Below are positions 24,922-34,559 of a stretch of 47,275 nt of DNA, piece by piece (within the stretch, counting starts at the first letter, position 1; each line of letters begins with the position of its first letter). The notes under the pieces are model-generated. The model ran no database searches, was not told where the DNA came from, and worked only from the letters and a program-made list of their open reading frames with translations. The translations under genes were made by a program, and so were the position numbers. The stretch comes from Natronolimnohabitans innermongolicus JCM 12255 (GTDB taxonomy: Archaea > Halobacteriota > Halobacteria > Halobacteriales > Natrialbaceae), in the NCBI RefSeq assembly GCF_000337215.1, contig NZ_AOHZ01000002.1, forward strand, positions 68,723 through 115,997. Reading direction: 5' to 3'.

Positions 24922-26301
24922 CTACAGCAGTCGCGACCGAACCGCCTCGACGCCGTCGGGTAGCGCCTCGAGGCGAGCGCGCAGTTGCACGTAGTCTTCG
25001 AACTCGCCGTGCAGGGACACGGTTCGGCCGAGATCGTTCGCCGCCGCGCGCGCCGTCGCGTCGTCGGTGCGCTCGAGGGACCGAAGCGTCTCGTAGCGGA
25101 CGTGCGCGCCGGGGGACGGCCCGTCGATCGATTCGATGGCGGACTCGGCGGCGTCGATCGCCGCTTCTCGCTCGGCGCGAATCTCGGCCGCGCTCTCGAG
25201 TTCGTCGAGCGATCCGTCTTCGATTCGCTCGCGGATGCGTTCGAACGCCCGACGTCCCGTCTCGAAGCGGATCGCGGCGTCGATTCCCGCACCGAGCCGT
25301 TCGTCCGCGTCCGCGTCGAACAGGTCGTCTCGAGCCCGCTCGGCCGGTCGACCCGCCGCGTACAACACGTTCTCGAGTTCCGAACCCTCGAGGTCGGCGG
25401 GACGAGCCGCGTCGAACCAGTCGCCCTGGGGTTCGCCGAACGCGCTCGATTCGACGCGGTCGATCGTCTCCTCGATCGTCGCCTCGAACGCGGCTGTGTG
25501 ATCGGTCGAATCCTCGAGTTCCGCGTCGTGGCGCTCGTCGAGGTGATCCCAGACGTCGGCCGTCGCCGCGGCGAACTCGAGGTCGCCGGCGGCCGAGCCG
25601 ATATTGGTAACGTCGTCGTTCGAACTGACTCCCCAGCGGCCGAGCCGTCGGTCCACCTCGGAGAGATCCGCTTCGCGACGGCCGTAAAACAGCGCGGCGC
25701 GGAGTCGCTCGTCGGTGCCGTCGTCGCCGCGGTAGGTTTCGACGCCGCGTCGGTCCGCGAGCCGAGTGGAGACGGTCGCGTGTTCGGCTTCCAACTCGTC
25801 GGCGACCGACGGGTCGTCGATCGCGGCGACGGCGATCGCGGCCGCGCGGGCGTCGTCGCGCGCGTCGCGCGTCGTTCGGAGCGCGTGGTACAGCTGCCCG
25901 TTCGTTTCCGCTTGTCCGTTGTGCTCGTCGACGCGGGCTTCGACGTCGTCTCGCCGTTCGCGGGCCGCGTCCCGGTCGTCCACGATCGACTCGCGAACGA
26001 CGCCGTTGGGGATCGCCTCGGCGTCGAGCGGCTCCGGAAGCGCCGCGAGCAGTTCGTCGATGTCCTCGAGACCGTCGCTCACGGCGTCGTCCTCGGGGTT
26101 TACCGGCACTGGCGGCTCGACGGTCGGCGCGTCTTCCGTCAAGACGACTCGCGCGTCGGCGGCGGTAAACGACGGATGCGTCTCGCCGTCGTCGCTGATC
26201 CAGGGAATCACGGTACAGCCCGCGAGCGCGACGGTACCGAGCGTTCCAGCGGCTGCGAGAAATCGCCGTCGACCACGGCTTCGGTCCCGGGGGTCGGTCA
26301 T
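24922..26301 (-). CDS. Tat lipoprotein, helical, unknown function
   Basis: The 459-residue protein starts with a Tat lipoprotein signal ([21 protein letters not shown]). The rest is strongly acidic and predicted alpha-helical, rich in Glu/Asp/Arg/Ala with many Arg-Glu pairs ([38 protein letters not shown]). I recognise no catalytic motif. The ATG overlaps the end of the upstream lipoprotein gene by four bases (26298-26301), so the two are almost certainly co-expressed at the outer membrane face. Together they form an unrecognised two-lipoprotein operon. Confidence 0.75.
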   Translation of the reverse strand: MTDPRDRSRGRRRFLAAAGTLGTVALAGCTVIPWISDDGETHPSFTAADARVVLTEDAPTVEPPVPVNPEDDAVSDGLEDIDELLAALPEPLDAEAIPNGVVRESIVDDRDAARERRDDVEARVDEHNGQAETNGQLYHALRTTRDARDDARAAAIAVAAIDDPSVADELEAEHATVSTRLADRRGVETYRGDDGTDERLRAALFYGRREADLSEVDRRLGRWGVSSNDDVTNIGSAAGDLEFAAATADVWDHLDERHDAELEDSTDHTAAFEATIEETIDRVESSAFGEPQGDWFDAARPADLEGSELENVLYAAGRPAERARDDLFDADADERLGAGIDAAIRFETGRRAFERIRERIEDGSLDELESAAEIRAEREAAIDAAESAIESIDGPSPGAHVRYETLRSLERTDDATARAAANDLGRTVSLHGEFEDYVQLRARLEALPDGVEAVRSRLL

Positions 26302-27086
26302 CGCCGATCACCCGTTCGTTCGTCGCCGTGCTCTCCATCGTCTGCGCTATCATTCTCACCGTTCCGTCCGCCGCCGTTCCCGCCGCCATCCGCACCGTCG
26401 CGCTCGTCGTCGTCGTCCTCGCCACTCGAGTCCGTTTCGTCCCAGACTCGATCCGGACAGGATCCTGATTCACCGCCACCGCGCCTCGAGGGACGATCAC
26501 TGTACGGTCTGTCGACCCGGATGAAAAACGCCTGCATCTCCGTCGCATCGGCGTCGCATGGCGCTGTCGCCGGCTGTAACTCTCGACAGTACTGCGTTCG
26601 AAACTCGTCATCGCGCGCCGAGACGCTCACCAGCGCCCGGCGATAGCAGTCGTCGATCCGTCGCTGCTCGACCACGACCGTCTGTGACTCGAAGTCGGTC
26701 GTGTCGACGAACGCTCGCGCGTCGTCGACGCCGTCGCCGTCGTAGTCGATGCAGAGCGACTCGCCCGCCGCTTCGTCCGTGACGAAGACGGTCGATTGCG
26801 CTCGCGCTCTGGCGGTCGGACTGTCGTCGTATTCGGCTTCTTCGGCGTCGTCTGCGCTCGAAAAGACGAACGGCATCTCGCCGGGCGCCCGCACGGAGAC
26901 GTATTCGAGATCGTCGCTCGCCTCGTACGGTTCGCTGGAGACGCTCTCGTCTGCGTCACTGGAGGATTCGTACTCGATCCCCTCGATCGCCTCGACGCAG
27001 CCGGCGACCGACGCGGAGAGACAGCCGCCGGTGGCGGCCAGCAACCGTCTGCGCGATATATCGGTGGTGTGGGGAGTGGAGGGCAT
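26298..27086 (-). CDS. Tat lipoprotein, unknown function
   Basis: The 262-residue protein has the Tat pattern SRRRLLAATGG and lipobox VAGC. Its mature part has a conserved-looking core (YVSVRAPGEMPFVFSSADDA, STVFVTDEAAGESLCIDYDG) with several cysteines (DDCYRR, QYCREL, APCDAD), suggesting disulfides outside the cell. An Asp/Gly/Asn-rich low-complexity tail ends the protein. The start at 27086 has a TATA-like box (ttcttatcg on the minus strand) about 27 bases upstream, so the seven-codon extension to 27107 is unlikely. It is coupled to the next lipoprotein gene by an ATGA overlap. Confidence 0.75.
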   Translation of the reverse strand: MPSTPHTTDISRRRLLAATGGCLSASVAGCVEAIEGIEYESSSDADESVSSEPYEASDDLEYVSVRAPGEMPFVFSSADDAEEAEYDDSPTARARAQSTVFVTDEAAGESLCIDYDGDGVDDARAFVDTTDFESQTVVVEQRRIDDCYRRALVSVSARDDEFRTQYCRELQPATAPCDADATEMQAFFIRVDRPYSDRPSRRGGGESGSCPDRVWDETDSSGEDDDDERDGADGGGNGGGRNGENDSADDGEHGDERTGDRR

Positions 27087-27206
27087 TACTCGTGTCATAC
27101 TGGTCATTCGATAAGAACGTTCTGGAGCGCGAAGGCGCTCGAGTCCGCGGGCCGGACGGCGTCGCGTGTAGGTGATTTTATGGCACTGAATCGGCTACAT
27201 CGAGGT

Positions 27207-27395
27207 ATGGCAGACGATACTGAACCCGCGGCCGACCAGGACTCGGCGGCCGACGTCGGACACGACCTCGAGGCCGAACGAACGACCGCGCCGATGAGCG
27301 ACTACTCCGGCCGCGCGGTCGGGATCGGCGCCCTCGTCGCGCTGATCGGCATCGCTATCGTGTTCGGAATCCCGCTGGTAGCGATGGGTCTCTGA
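27207..27395 (+). CDS. Small single-helix membrane protein (DUF7550-like)
   Basis: The 62-residue protein has a 35-residue acidic N-terminus (MADDTEPAADQDSAADVGHD) and one C-terminal transmembrane helix (IGALVALIGIAIVFGIPLVA). It matches a small conserved haloarchaeal membrane family of unknown role. A TATA box gatttta (27174-27180) lies 30 bases before the ATG; a gaggt also precedes it. The longer in-frame reading to 26796 overlaps the lipoprotein gene antisense and is not real. Confidence 0.75.
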   Translation: MADDTEPAADQDSAADVGHDLEAERTTAPMSDYSGRAVGIGALVALIGIAIVFGIPLVAMGL

Positions 27396-27426
27396 CGCGG
27401 TCGCGCGCGATAACGGAAATACGGGA

Positions 27427-27654
27427 TTAGAAGACGTACTCGTCGTCGTGGCCCATCATACCGTCGTCTTCGAGGCCAGTTCCGCCGGCTGTTCCTTCCT
27501 CTTCGTCCATCGGTCCGCTCGTCTTGTAGGCCTTGATCCCTGTCGAGAGCAGGTCTTCGATCGCCTCCTCACGATTGACGAACTCGCCGCGTTCGACCAT
27601 CTGGGCGATCTGCATCTCGAGGTGTTCCGGGATAGTGATCTCTACTTTCGGCAT
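27427..27654 (-). CDS. Ribbon-helix-helix (CopG/Arc-like) protein (DUF7120-like)
   Basis: The 75-residue protein starts MPKVEITIPEHLEMQIAQMV, a beta strand and helix of a ribbon-helix-helix fold, then FVNREEAIEDLLSTGIKAY, the second helix. The C-terminal 30 residues are acidic and Gly/Met-rich and end DDEYVF. Such proteins bind DNA as dimers. No toxin gene is adjacent, so it is more likely a small regulator than an antitoxin. A TATA box (minus-strand ctaaatac, 27679-27686) lies 28 bases upstream. Between here and 27929 nothing further is seen. Confidence 0.8.
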   Translation of the reverse strand: MPKVEITIPEHLEMQIAQMVERGEFVNREEAIEDLLSTGIKAYKTSGPMDEEEGTAGGTGLEDDGMMGHDDEYVF

Positions 27655-27928
27655 CTGATTCGGCTTTCGGCGAGGGGGTATTTAGGTTTGACGGGGACAC
27701 CATCCGACGAGAACGACCGCCGCCGACGCCATGGTCACGAGATCGGTAGCCGCACGACTCGACGGCGTCTCAGCGACTGTCGAAACGACCGACGCGAGAA
27801 GGCGGCCGCGTGGTCGTACTCGGCACGAGAGTTGTTATTCTGGTGGCGATACTGGGATCGGCGCGTCGACTCCGGGAGCGTCCAGAGTCTCGGGTCTCAG
27901 GGTTCGAATACCGCGTCTCGAGCGTCGG

Positions 27929-28231
27929 TTATCGGTTCCCCATCATCGAGTCGAGCGCGTTCTTCAACGACGTTCCCGGCTGCGTGATCGTCTCGAGTTG
28001 GCGGCGCATCTTCCGCTGGTTGAAGTAACTCGCGAACGCGAGGATCGTCGGCGGCCACAGGCCGATGAACGTGCCGAGTTCGCGTTCGCCGCGGATGAAG
28101 AAGTAATACAGCGAGAGACCGACCGAGGCGGCCGACGCGATAAACGCCGGCCCCATCGCTTCCTCGCTGACTTCCTCTGCTGCCTGTCCCGAGACGTCTC
28201 GTTCCGTCATCTGTTGCTGTCTACTCGCCAT
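27929..28231 (-). CDS. Small two-helix membrane protein, unknown
   Basis: The 100-residue protein has two hydrophobic segments (about residues 28-47, PAFIASAASVGLSLYYFFI; about 56-72, LGTFIGLWPPTILAFASYF) and a basic amphipathic C-terminus (NQRKMRRQLETITQPGTSLK). No family name is certain. The ATG at 28231 (MASRQQQ) lies 27 bases after a minus-strand tagtac TATA-like box, so the three-codon longer start is rejected. Confidence 0.65.
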   Translation of the reverse strand: MASRQQQMTERDVSGQAAEEVSEEAMGPAFIASAASVGLSLYYFFIRGERELGTFIGLWPPTILAFASYFNQRKMRRQLETITQPGTSLKNALDSMMGNR

Positions 28232-28639
28232 ACACGACAAGCATGGCCGAGACCGTACTAAGGGATGGCGAGGGTTTCGAGGGGAATCCCCCGACTTGTG
28301 ACGCCGGGCTAACCCTTCCGCTCCGTTTCAGCCGATTCCGCGTCCCGGTAATACCGACTTGCGTCGCTGCACCGTTCCGTTCGAGCGAGTAACGGGCAAC
28401 TGGTCGGTCCGTTGTCGAAGGTTGTGGATACGCGGTGAAACCCTACTGAATCGGTGAGTGACGCCCTGTACCCACGCTTCCGGAGTCGAATAGACCAGAC
28501 GGCTCGAGAACACGCCCTCGAGCAGTCTGTAGACCGTCACCGCAGTTTCGATCGTCGGACAGCGACGCGGACCGATACGCGAGCGGCGCGCCGCTCGTTT
28601 CAGTGGCTACTATACGCCCGCACGTGCGTACGGACCTGT
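28232..28639. other. Intergenic, about 400 bases, only promoters seen
   Basis: This divergent gap holds the minus-strand promoter at about 28255-28262 and the plus-strand actatacg TATA box at 28609-28616. I see no RNA gene, repeat or believable ORF between them. Confidence 0.5.
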
Positions 28640-29275
28640 ATGACCGGTACGACCGATGACGACGCGATCGACGCCGCGGACGACGTAATCGACACCACGT
28701 CGCTCTACCGCGAGTTCGGCGACGACCGCCTGCCACCGGGACAACGCGAGACGTCCGAGTTTCCGGTGCTCTCGAAAAGCGGTACGCCGGCCTGGGACCC
28801 CGAAAGCTGGGAGTTCACCGTCACCGGCGCCGTCGACGAGGAACTCGCGTTCTCCTGGGAGGAGTTTCGAGAGCTGCCGAGCGAAACCCAGCGACAGGAC
28901 TTTCACTGCGTAACGGGCTGGAGCAAGTTCGACTGTCCGTTTACGGGCGTTCCGTTCCCCGTCCTCGCGGAACTGGCGGGCGTCAGCGACGACGCGGTCC
29001 ACGTCATGTTCTCCGCGCTCGACGGCTACACGACCGATCTCCCCCTCGAGGACTGCATGCGCGAGGAGGTGCTGTTCGCGTGGGGGTACGACGGCGAGCA
29101 ACTGCCCGCGGACCACGGTGGGCCGCTCCGGGTCGTGACGCCCCACAGGTACGCCTACAAGGGCGCGAAGTGGGTCGACGGCGTCGAGTTTCTCACGGAA
29201 TCCGAACGGGGATACTGGGAGCGACGGGGCTACTCACAGACGGCGAATCCGTGGGAGGAAGAACGATACAGCTAG
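28640..29275 (+). CDS. Sulfite-oxidase-like molybdopterin oxidoreductase
   Basis: This 211-residue protein is a short form of the sulfite oxidase molybdopterin domain. The molybdenum-ligating Cys90 is in DFHCVTGWSKFDCPFTGVPF, and other family blocks are MFSALDGYTTDLPLEDC, LPADHGGPLRVVTPHRYAYK and AKWVDGVEFL. It lacks the C-terminal dimerisation domain, a heme domain and a signal peptide, so it is a cytoplasmic YuiH/YedY-type protein of unknown substrate. Start at 28640 is set by actatacg (28609-28616) 28 bases upstream. It converges with menD. Confidence 0.85.
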   Translation: MTGTTDDDAIDAADDVIDTTSLYREFGDDRLPPGQRETSEFPVLSKSGTPAWDPESWEFTVTGAVDEELAFSWEEFRELPSETQRQDFHCVTGWSKFDCPFTGVPFPVLAELAGVSDDAVHVMFSALDGYTTDLPLEDCMREEVLFAWGYDGEQLPADHGGPLRVVTPHRYAYKGAKWVDGVEFLTESERGYWERRGYSQTANPWEEERYS

Positions 29276-29291
29276 GGAGGTCGGCTCTCCG

Positions 29292-31088
29292 TCACTCTCG
29301 AATCGCGTCGCGGACGCGAGCGGCGAGCGCGTCCCGTCGCCGGTGGTTCGCCTCGGAATCGAACTCGAGGGCGAGCACCTGCGTGCCGTCGGTCGCGAGC
29401 GAGCGCTCGTAGGCGTCGGCGAACTCGGCCGGGGTGACGCGTTCGAACTCGAGGCCGTAGAGGTCGCCGAGCGCGTCGAACTCGAGGCCGTGGGGCGTCT
29501 TGAACTGGTCCGTAAACGGCGGCTCGAACTCCTCGATCGGAAGCTTGTGGAAGATGCCGCCGCCGTCGTTGTTCAGGAGGACGATCGTGGCGTCGACCCC
29601 GCAGCGCTCGACCGCAAGCAGACCGTTCGCGTCGTGATAGAAGGCGAGGTCGCCGGTGACGAGCACGAGCGGTTCGTCGGTCGCGCTCCCCGCACCCAGC
29701 GCGGTGCTGGTGATGCCGTCGATGCCGCTGGCGCCGCGATTGGCGAGCACGGTGAGGCCGGCGTCGCGCGGCCGGCCGAAGCGGTCCGCGTCACGAATCG
29801 GCATGCTGTTCGAGACGAAGACGGTCGCCGGATCGGGCGCGCGCTCGAGAACCGCGGCGAGGATCGCGCCCTCGAAGGGCTCGGCCTCGAGCGCGTCGGC
29901 CTCGAGCGCCGCGTTGCGGACGCGCCAGTGGGTCCGTTCGGCCGCGTCGAACTCGGCGAGCCACTCCTCGTTCGGGTCGGCGTCCTCGTCCTCGAGTCGC
30001 TCCTCGAGGCCCGCGAACACGGCGTCGGGCGAGGCCGCGAGCAGGTCGGTCGCGGTGAACGTCGCCTCGCGCCAGGCGCCCGCGGGATCGATGACGAACT
30101 GGCGCGCCTCAGCGTCGCGAAGGAAGTGACGTAGCGGCTTCGACGTCGGCGACGCGCCAACTCGGAGGACGACGTCCGGCGCCGACAGCGCGTCGACGTA
30201 GCCGTCGTAGCCGCCACGGACGACCGTCCCGTCGCCGTCCTGGCTGCGGTCGCGGTCGACGTGCGAGCCGAACCGGAGACCAGAGAGCGGATCCGCGAGG
30301 ATCGGCGCGCCGACGCGGTCGGCCACGTCGACGACCGTCACGGGGTCGAGTCGTCCCAGATCGGCCGGGTCGGCCGGTCCGGCGACGATCAGCGGCCGAT
30401 CGGCCGTTCTGAGCGCCTCGAGGAGCGTCTCGTACTGTTCGTCCGCGAGCGTCTGCGTCCCCGATTCGGTTTCGACGAACGCGCCCTCGCGGCCGCGACC
30501 GGCGAGCGTCTCGGCGAAGTCGTCGGGGACGGCGCCGTCGACCTCGAGGGGCTCGAGGGGTTTTCGGAACGGGCAGTTCAGGTGTACCGGGCCGGGTTCG
30601 GTCCCGGTCGTCTCGCTCAGCGCACGCGCGGCGGTCGTCCGGAGGGTACGCACCTTTCGCTCGTCGGCTTCGGGGTCGGGGAGTTCGGCGTCCCAGCGGA
30701 CGGCGTCGCCGTAGAGTTTGACCTGATCGACGGTCTGGTTCGCCCCGCTGTCCCGGAGTTCGTGGGGTCGGTCCGCCGTGAGGACGAGCAGCGGAACGCG
30801 GGCGCGGTCGGCCTCCATCACGGCGGGGTGGAAGTTCGCCGCCGCGGTGCCGGAGGTACAGACCAGCGCCGTCGGCTCGCCGGTTCGGCGGGCGCGTCCG
30901 AGCGCGAAGTACGCCGCCGAGCGCTCGTCGAGATGAGAGTAGACGTCGATCTCGGGATGGGCGGCGAAGGCGACCGTCAGCGGCGTTGACCGGCTGCCGG
31001 GGGCGATACAGACGGCCTCAAGGCCCCCCTTTGCGAGTTCGTCGACGAGCACGCGCCCCCACAGCGTCGCGCGGTTCGGTGCCGACAT
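29292..31088 (-). CDS. menD: MenD, SEPHCHC synthase
   Basis: This 598-residue thiamine-diphosphate enzyme joins 2-oxoglutarate and isochorismate in menaquinone synthesis. The N-terminal domain has VCIAPGSRSTPLTVAFA and the conserved Glu/Asn region GTAAANFHPAVMEADRARVP. The ThDP/Mg motif is VTGDLAFYHDANGLLAVE through LLNNDGGGIFHKLP. Length and order match bacterial MenD. The ATG lies one base from the menF stop, so the two are co-transcribed and supply consecutive steps. Confidence 0.96.
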   Translation of the reverse strand: MSAPNRATLWGRVLVDELAKGGLEAVCIAPGSRSTPLTVAFAAHPEIDVYSHLDERSAAYFALGRARRTGEPTALVCTSGTAAANFHPAVMEADRARVPLLVLTADRPHELRDSGANQTVDQVKLYGDAVRWDAELPDPEADERKVRTLRTTAARALSETTGTEPGPVHLNCPFRKPLEPLEVDGAVPDDFAETLAGRGREGAFVETESGTQTLADEQYETLLEALRTADRPLIVAGPADPADLGRLDPVTVVDVADRVGAPILADPLSGLRFGSHVDRDRSQDGDGTVVRGGYDGYVDALSAPDVVLRVGASPTSKPLRHFLRDAEARQFVIDPAGAWREATFTATDLLAASPDAVFAGLEERLEDEDADPNEEWLAEFDAAERTHWRVRNAALEADALEAEPFEGAILAAVLERAPDPATVFVSNSMPIRDADRFGRPRDAGLTVLANRGASGIDGITSTALGAGSATDEPLVLVTGDLAFYHDANGLLAVERCGVDATIVLLNNDGGGIFHKLPIEEFEPPFTDQFKTPHGLEFDALGDLYGLEFERVTPAEFADAYERSLATDGTQVLALEFDSEANHRRRDALAARVRDAIRE

Positions 31089-31089
31089 G

Positions 31090-32436
31090 CTAGTCGAGTT
31101 CGTCGAGGATCGGTCGGAACTTCAGCTGTACCTCGTCCCATTCGTCGTCGGGATCGCTGTCGGCGACGATGCCGTTGCCGGCGAAAAGCGTGACTCGCTG
31201 ATCCGTCGCGACGCCGGAGCGGAGGCCGACGGCGAACTCGCCGTCGCCGTCGCCGTCGAACCAGCCGACCGGGGCCGCATACCACCCGCGATCGAACGTC
31301 TCGACGTCGCGGATCGTTTCCCAGGCCGCCGCGGGCGCCACGCCGCCGACCGCCGGCGTCGGGTGCAGCGCCTCGACGAGTTCGAGCACGTGTCGGTCGT
31401 CCTCGAGCGTCGCCGAAATCGGCGTCCGGAGGTGTTGAATGTTCGCCAGCCGTTTGACCGTCTGCTCCTCGACGGTGAGTTCGGCGGCGAGGGGCTCGAG
31501 CTGGTCCGTGATCGCCTCGCCGACCAGCCCGTGTTCGTGCTGGACTTTCTCGCTGTCGCGCATCTCGTCGGCGTAGGCGTCGTCTTTCTCGGGCGTCTCG
31601 CCGCGGGGAACCGACCCCGCGAGGGCTTCCGTCTCGACGCTGTTCCCGCGCTTCGAGACCAGCCGCTCCGGCGGCGCACCGAAGAACGTCCCGCCGGTCT
31701 CGCGGCCGATCAGGAAGCGATAGCAGTTCGGATACCGTCGTCGCAGTCGCTCGAGGATCCCGGGAACGTCGATCGGCTCCTCGAGGTCGACCGACAGCGA
31801 TTGGGCGAGGACGACCTTCGTCAGGTCGCCGCGATCGATCCGCCCGAGGGCGGTCTCGACCTGATCGGCCCAGTCCTCGCGCGAGGTGGGACGGTGAGTT
31901 GCGGCGATGCCGGGGGTCGTCCCCGAGGGTTGCATCGACGGCAGGTCGGCGATGCGATCGGTCCAGCGGTCGAGTCGATCGGCGGTCGCCTCGGCCGTCT
32001 CCCCGACGGCCGTCAGCCACGTGCCCTCGTCGCTGCGGACGACCAGCACCCGCGGAACGACGAACGAGGCCGCGTCGAAGCCGGTCCACGGCTCGGCTGG
32101 CTCGTGTCCGTCGTGAAAGGAAACGCCGCCGAACGCGCGCGGACGGGCGATGTGCGGGCCGTCGTGGTCGAGTTCCGCGAACGTCTCGTCCGTCTGCGCT
32201 CGTATTCGGTCGAACCGGTCGCCGCCGCTGGCCGTCGCTCGGGCCGCCACGCCGCAGCCGACGACCTCGAGGCCGTCGGGCGTCGTCCACAGCACCCGCG
32301 AGCCGTCGGCGCCGTCGACGATCGCACCGAAGGAAACGTCCTCGAGTTCGCGGCTGTCGCTTACGAGACCGGTCGTGCCGTCGGTTGGGGAGCCGGCCGT
32401 CTCCGTCAGCCGCTGCTCTCCCGACGATCGATCCAT
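31090..32436 (-). CDS. menF: MenF, isochorismate synthase
   Basis: This 448-residue chorismate-binding enzyme converts chorismate to isochorismate, the first committed step to menaquinone. The C-terminal catalytic domain has KVVLAQSLSVDLEEP, ETEALAGSVPRGETPEKDDA, DSEKVQHEHGLVGEAI, LHPTPAVGGVAP and a C-terminal Glu region (DEVQLKFRPILDELD). It is first in the menF-menD pair. A possible TATA box (minus-strand gatagttag) lies about 38 bases upstream. Confidence 0.95.
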   Translation of the reverse strand: MDRSSGEQRLTETAGSPTDGTTGLVSDSRELEDVSFGAIVDGADGSRVLWTTPDGLEVVGCGVAARATASGGDRFDRIRAQTDETFAELDHDGPHIARPRAFGGVSFHDGHEPAEPWTGFDAASFVVPRVLVVRSDEGTWLTAVGETAEATADRLDRWTDRIADLPSMQPSGTTPGIAATHRPTSREDWADQVETALGRIDRGDLTKVVLAQSLSVDLEEPIDVPGILERLRRRYPNCYRFLIGRETGGTFFGAPPERLVSKRGNSVETEALAGSVPRGETPEKDDAYADEMRDSEKVQHEHGLVGEAITDQLEPLAAELTVEEQTVKRLANIQHLRTPISATLEDDRHVLELVEALHPTPAVGGVAPAAAWETIRDVETFDRGWYAAPVGWFDGDGDGEFAVGLRSGVATDQRVTLFAGNGIVADSDPDDEWDEVQLKFRPILDELD

Positions 32437-32562
32437 TGCTCCCTGTTCAGGACCGCCGCGTCTTCAGCCTAACTATCCCGGTCCCTGTAACGTCACGAAC
32501 AGGTTCAGTGTACAGTCGTGGGGCGCTCGCACGGTTCCCGTCCCGTCGCTATCGCCGCTTGG

Positions 32563-33648
32563 TCACGGCCGAAGCGCCCACCAGAGCACGAGCGCGTAGC
32601 CGAACGGCACCCAGGCGAACGCGAGCGCGAGCAGACCGATCATCGATCCCGCTGAAACGGTCTCGAGTCGGTCGAGTCCGAACGGGAACAGCACGCTCCA
32701 GGTTCCGAACAGCGCGGCCGCGACACGGGGCTTCGTGAGCAGGTAGCCGATCACCCCCAGGGTACAGGCGGTGACGATCGCGTTCGCCGCGAGCGGAAAC
32801 GCCGACGTCAGACTCGAGGCGACGAACACCGGATAGAGCAGCCAGCAACAGCCGATCGCCGTCGTGCTCGAGTAGGTGAGCGGTCGCCCTTCCCACTCGA
32901 GTTCGACCTCGCCGTCCCAGTCGTGGACGGCGTACCGAAAGCTCGAATTCGACTCGTCGGGGGCGGCCCGGCCTCGAGTCGCGGCTCGGGTACGGTCGCC
33001 CCCGGTTGTCGCGCCGGTCGTTCCCGTTTCCGCTCTCGTCGCCGAGCGCGCGCCGGTCGCGGCTGTACCAGCACCGGCACTGGCGCCGGTACCGATACCC
33101 TCTCCCGAGCCGCCATCGCCCGTGCTCTCACCGCCGGCCGCCCACGCGGCGGCCCGCTGTCGCGCCCGTCGGCGCTCGCGCCGGCGCTGTCGGTCACGCC
33201 GGCGCTGTCGGTCACGATCGTCCCGCGCCTGCGTCCGCCCGCGGGCCGTTCCGCCTCGAACTCCGCCGGTTTTGGACCCGGACTGGGACTCGTTCGCCGA
33301 CTTCGTTTCCGCCTCTGAATCCGGATCCGAACTCGCGTCCGTTCGCGGGGAACCGTCGCTCGAGGTCGACCGCGAGGGGGAACTCGAGTCATCAGGCCCG
33401 CTCGAGCCGGCGGTCGTCCCTGCAAGACGCACGTAGGAGTCGTGGCCGAGTCGGTCGTAGCGGGCGCGTTCGGCTCCGTCGGTGAGCACCGATTCCGCGG
33501 TCGAGACGCGATCGAACTGCTCGGCGGCGTCGGGCGCGTCGTTGTGATCCGGATGGGTCTCGAGGACGCGCTCGCGGTAGGCCGAGCGAATCTCCTCGCG
33601 GGTCGCGTCCGACTCGACCCCGAGGACGTCGTAGTACGTCTCGCCCAT
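32563..33648 (-). CDS. Membrane-anchored J-domain protein
   Basis: This 361-residue protein has an N-terminal J domain: YYDVLGVESDATREEIRSAY, the HPD motif in ETHPDHND, and AERARYDRLG. It should stimulate an Hsp70. Residues about 80-230 are low complexity, Ser/Asp/Glu then Arg-rich (RQRRRDRQRRRERRRAR) then Gly/Thr/Ala. A short conserved-looking segment (FRYAVHDWDGEVELEWEGRP) precedes three or four C-terminal hydrophobic helices. It lacks the zinc-finger and client domains of DnaJ and is not next to dnaK. The start MGETYYD at 33648 is supported by a TATA-like minus-strand ttatttt 30 bases upstream. Confidence 0.8.
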   Translation of the reverse strand: MGETYYDVLGVESDATREEIRSAYRERVLETHPDHNDAPDAAEQFDRVSTAESVLTDGAERARYDRLGHDSYVRLAGTTAGSSGPDDSSSPSRSTSSDGSPRTDASSDPDSEAETKSANESQSGSKTGGVRGGTARGRTQARDDRDRQRRRDRQRRRERRRARQRAAAWAAGGESTGDGGSGEGIGTGASAGAGTAATGARSATRAETGTTGATTGGDRTRAATRGRAAPDESNSSFRYAVHDWDGEVELEWEGRPLTYSSTTAIGCCWLLYPVFVASSLTSAFPLAANAIVTACTLGVIGYLLTKPRVAAALFGTWSVLFPFGLDRLETVSAGSMIGLLALAFAWVPFGYALVLWWALRP

Positions 33649-33998
33649 CGCTCGGTCGATATGTAATCTGGAGTGAAAATAATGTCGGCTGTGCGTCGGT
33701 CGACGAATGTGTCGGCTCACCGAGTCCGACGACGGCGTCGTCCCTCGAACAAATATACGCTATATCGATATACAGAATTGGTGATGCTCCCCTCGGTGAA
33801 CATCTCCGGCGATGAAACGAAAGCGACTCACGGCGAATCGACTCTCTCTCGTTGCAACGTGGATCGACCGTTGCTCCTCTGTCGCCGCTGGTCCGGATCC
33901 GATCGCTTCCGCAGCGCTCTCGAGGGCGGTTTCGCGGACGATTTTCGTTTCGGTCGTCCGCGTCGTCGGGTACGTCAGCGGCGACTCTCGGATGTCAC
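33649..33998. other. Intergenic, about 350 bases, AT-rich core with a 12-bp palindrome
   Basis: The region holds the J-protein promoter near 33674-33682 and an AT-rich core at 33750-33775. That core includes the perfect palindrome TATATCGATATA (33761-33772) next to aaatatac. A plus-strand ATG at 33783 is at promoter distance, but its ORF is not convincing. No RNA gene is seen. Confidence 0.4.
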
Positions 33999-34355
33999 CT
34001 ACTCGACCTTCGGCCCGGTCTCGTCGGTTCGTCCGGGTAACTCGAGTTCGATCTCGAGCTCCGGCTCGTCCACTCCCTCGAACTCGATCTCGAGGGAGAC
34101 GGGATCGCCGAAGGCGAAGGGGAGCTCCCACCCGCCGTCGTCGTCGCTGATCGTGAGTTCGTCACCCTCCTGGAGCTGTTCGCCGAGCGCGACGAGGAAC
34201 TCCCCGGCGTCGCTCGCGTCGAGGCGGTACTCCTGTTCGAAATTTCGGCCGGCGCGGATGGTCGTTCGCTCCGCGTCCGCAGCGGTCTCGGTTTCGCTGC
34301 CGTTGCCGTCGTCGGTTGCAGTGTCGGTCTCGGAGTGGTCGTCGTCGGGTACCAT
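33999..34355 (-). CDS. amphi-Trp domain protein
   Basis: This 118-residue acidic protein carries the haloarchaeal amphi-Trp domain: FEQEYRLDASDAGEFLVALG, QEGDELTISDDDGGWELPFA and a beta-rich LEIEFEGVDEPELEIELELP. The N-terminal 30 residues are Asp/Glu/Thr-rich and disordered. The molecular function is not known. It lies between menF-menD and menB but on the minus strand, and no shared promoter is seen. Confidence 0.75.
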   Translation of the reverse strand: MVPDDDHSETDTATDDGNGSETETAADAERTTIRAGRNFEQEYRLDASDAGEFLVALGEQLQEGDELTISDDDGGWELPFAFGDPVSLEIEFEGVDEPELEIELELPGRTDETGPKVE

Positions 34356-34559
34356 CGGTCACAGACACGACGTCGACGCGGATGACGTTCCCGGTCGGTG
34401 GCCCGGTGGATGTGCTATCGGTCGCTCGAGGAGTGACGGCGATCGCACCATACGGTGTGTCGCAGCGCGAGTTCGTGTCTGTGGCACGCGGAGCGCGGGA
34501 CGCGGGACGCGACGCGCGACGCGAATCTATTTCACGGCCCGCCGACCAAACACGAGCCA

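Noticed and set aside
27880-27930. T-loop-like gggttcgaatac suggesting a tRNA
   Set aside because: No acceptor stem, D arm or anticodon arm can be formed around it.
33783-34000. Plus-strand ORF starting MLPSVNISGDETKATHGEST at promoter distance from aaatatac
   Set aside because: It becomes antisense to the amphi-Trp gene, turns Arg-rich and shows no haloarchaeal codon bias.
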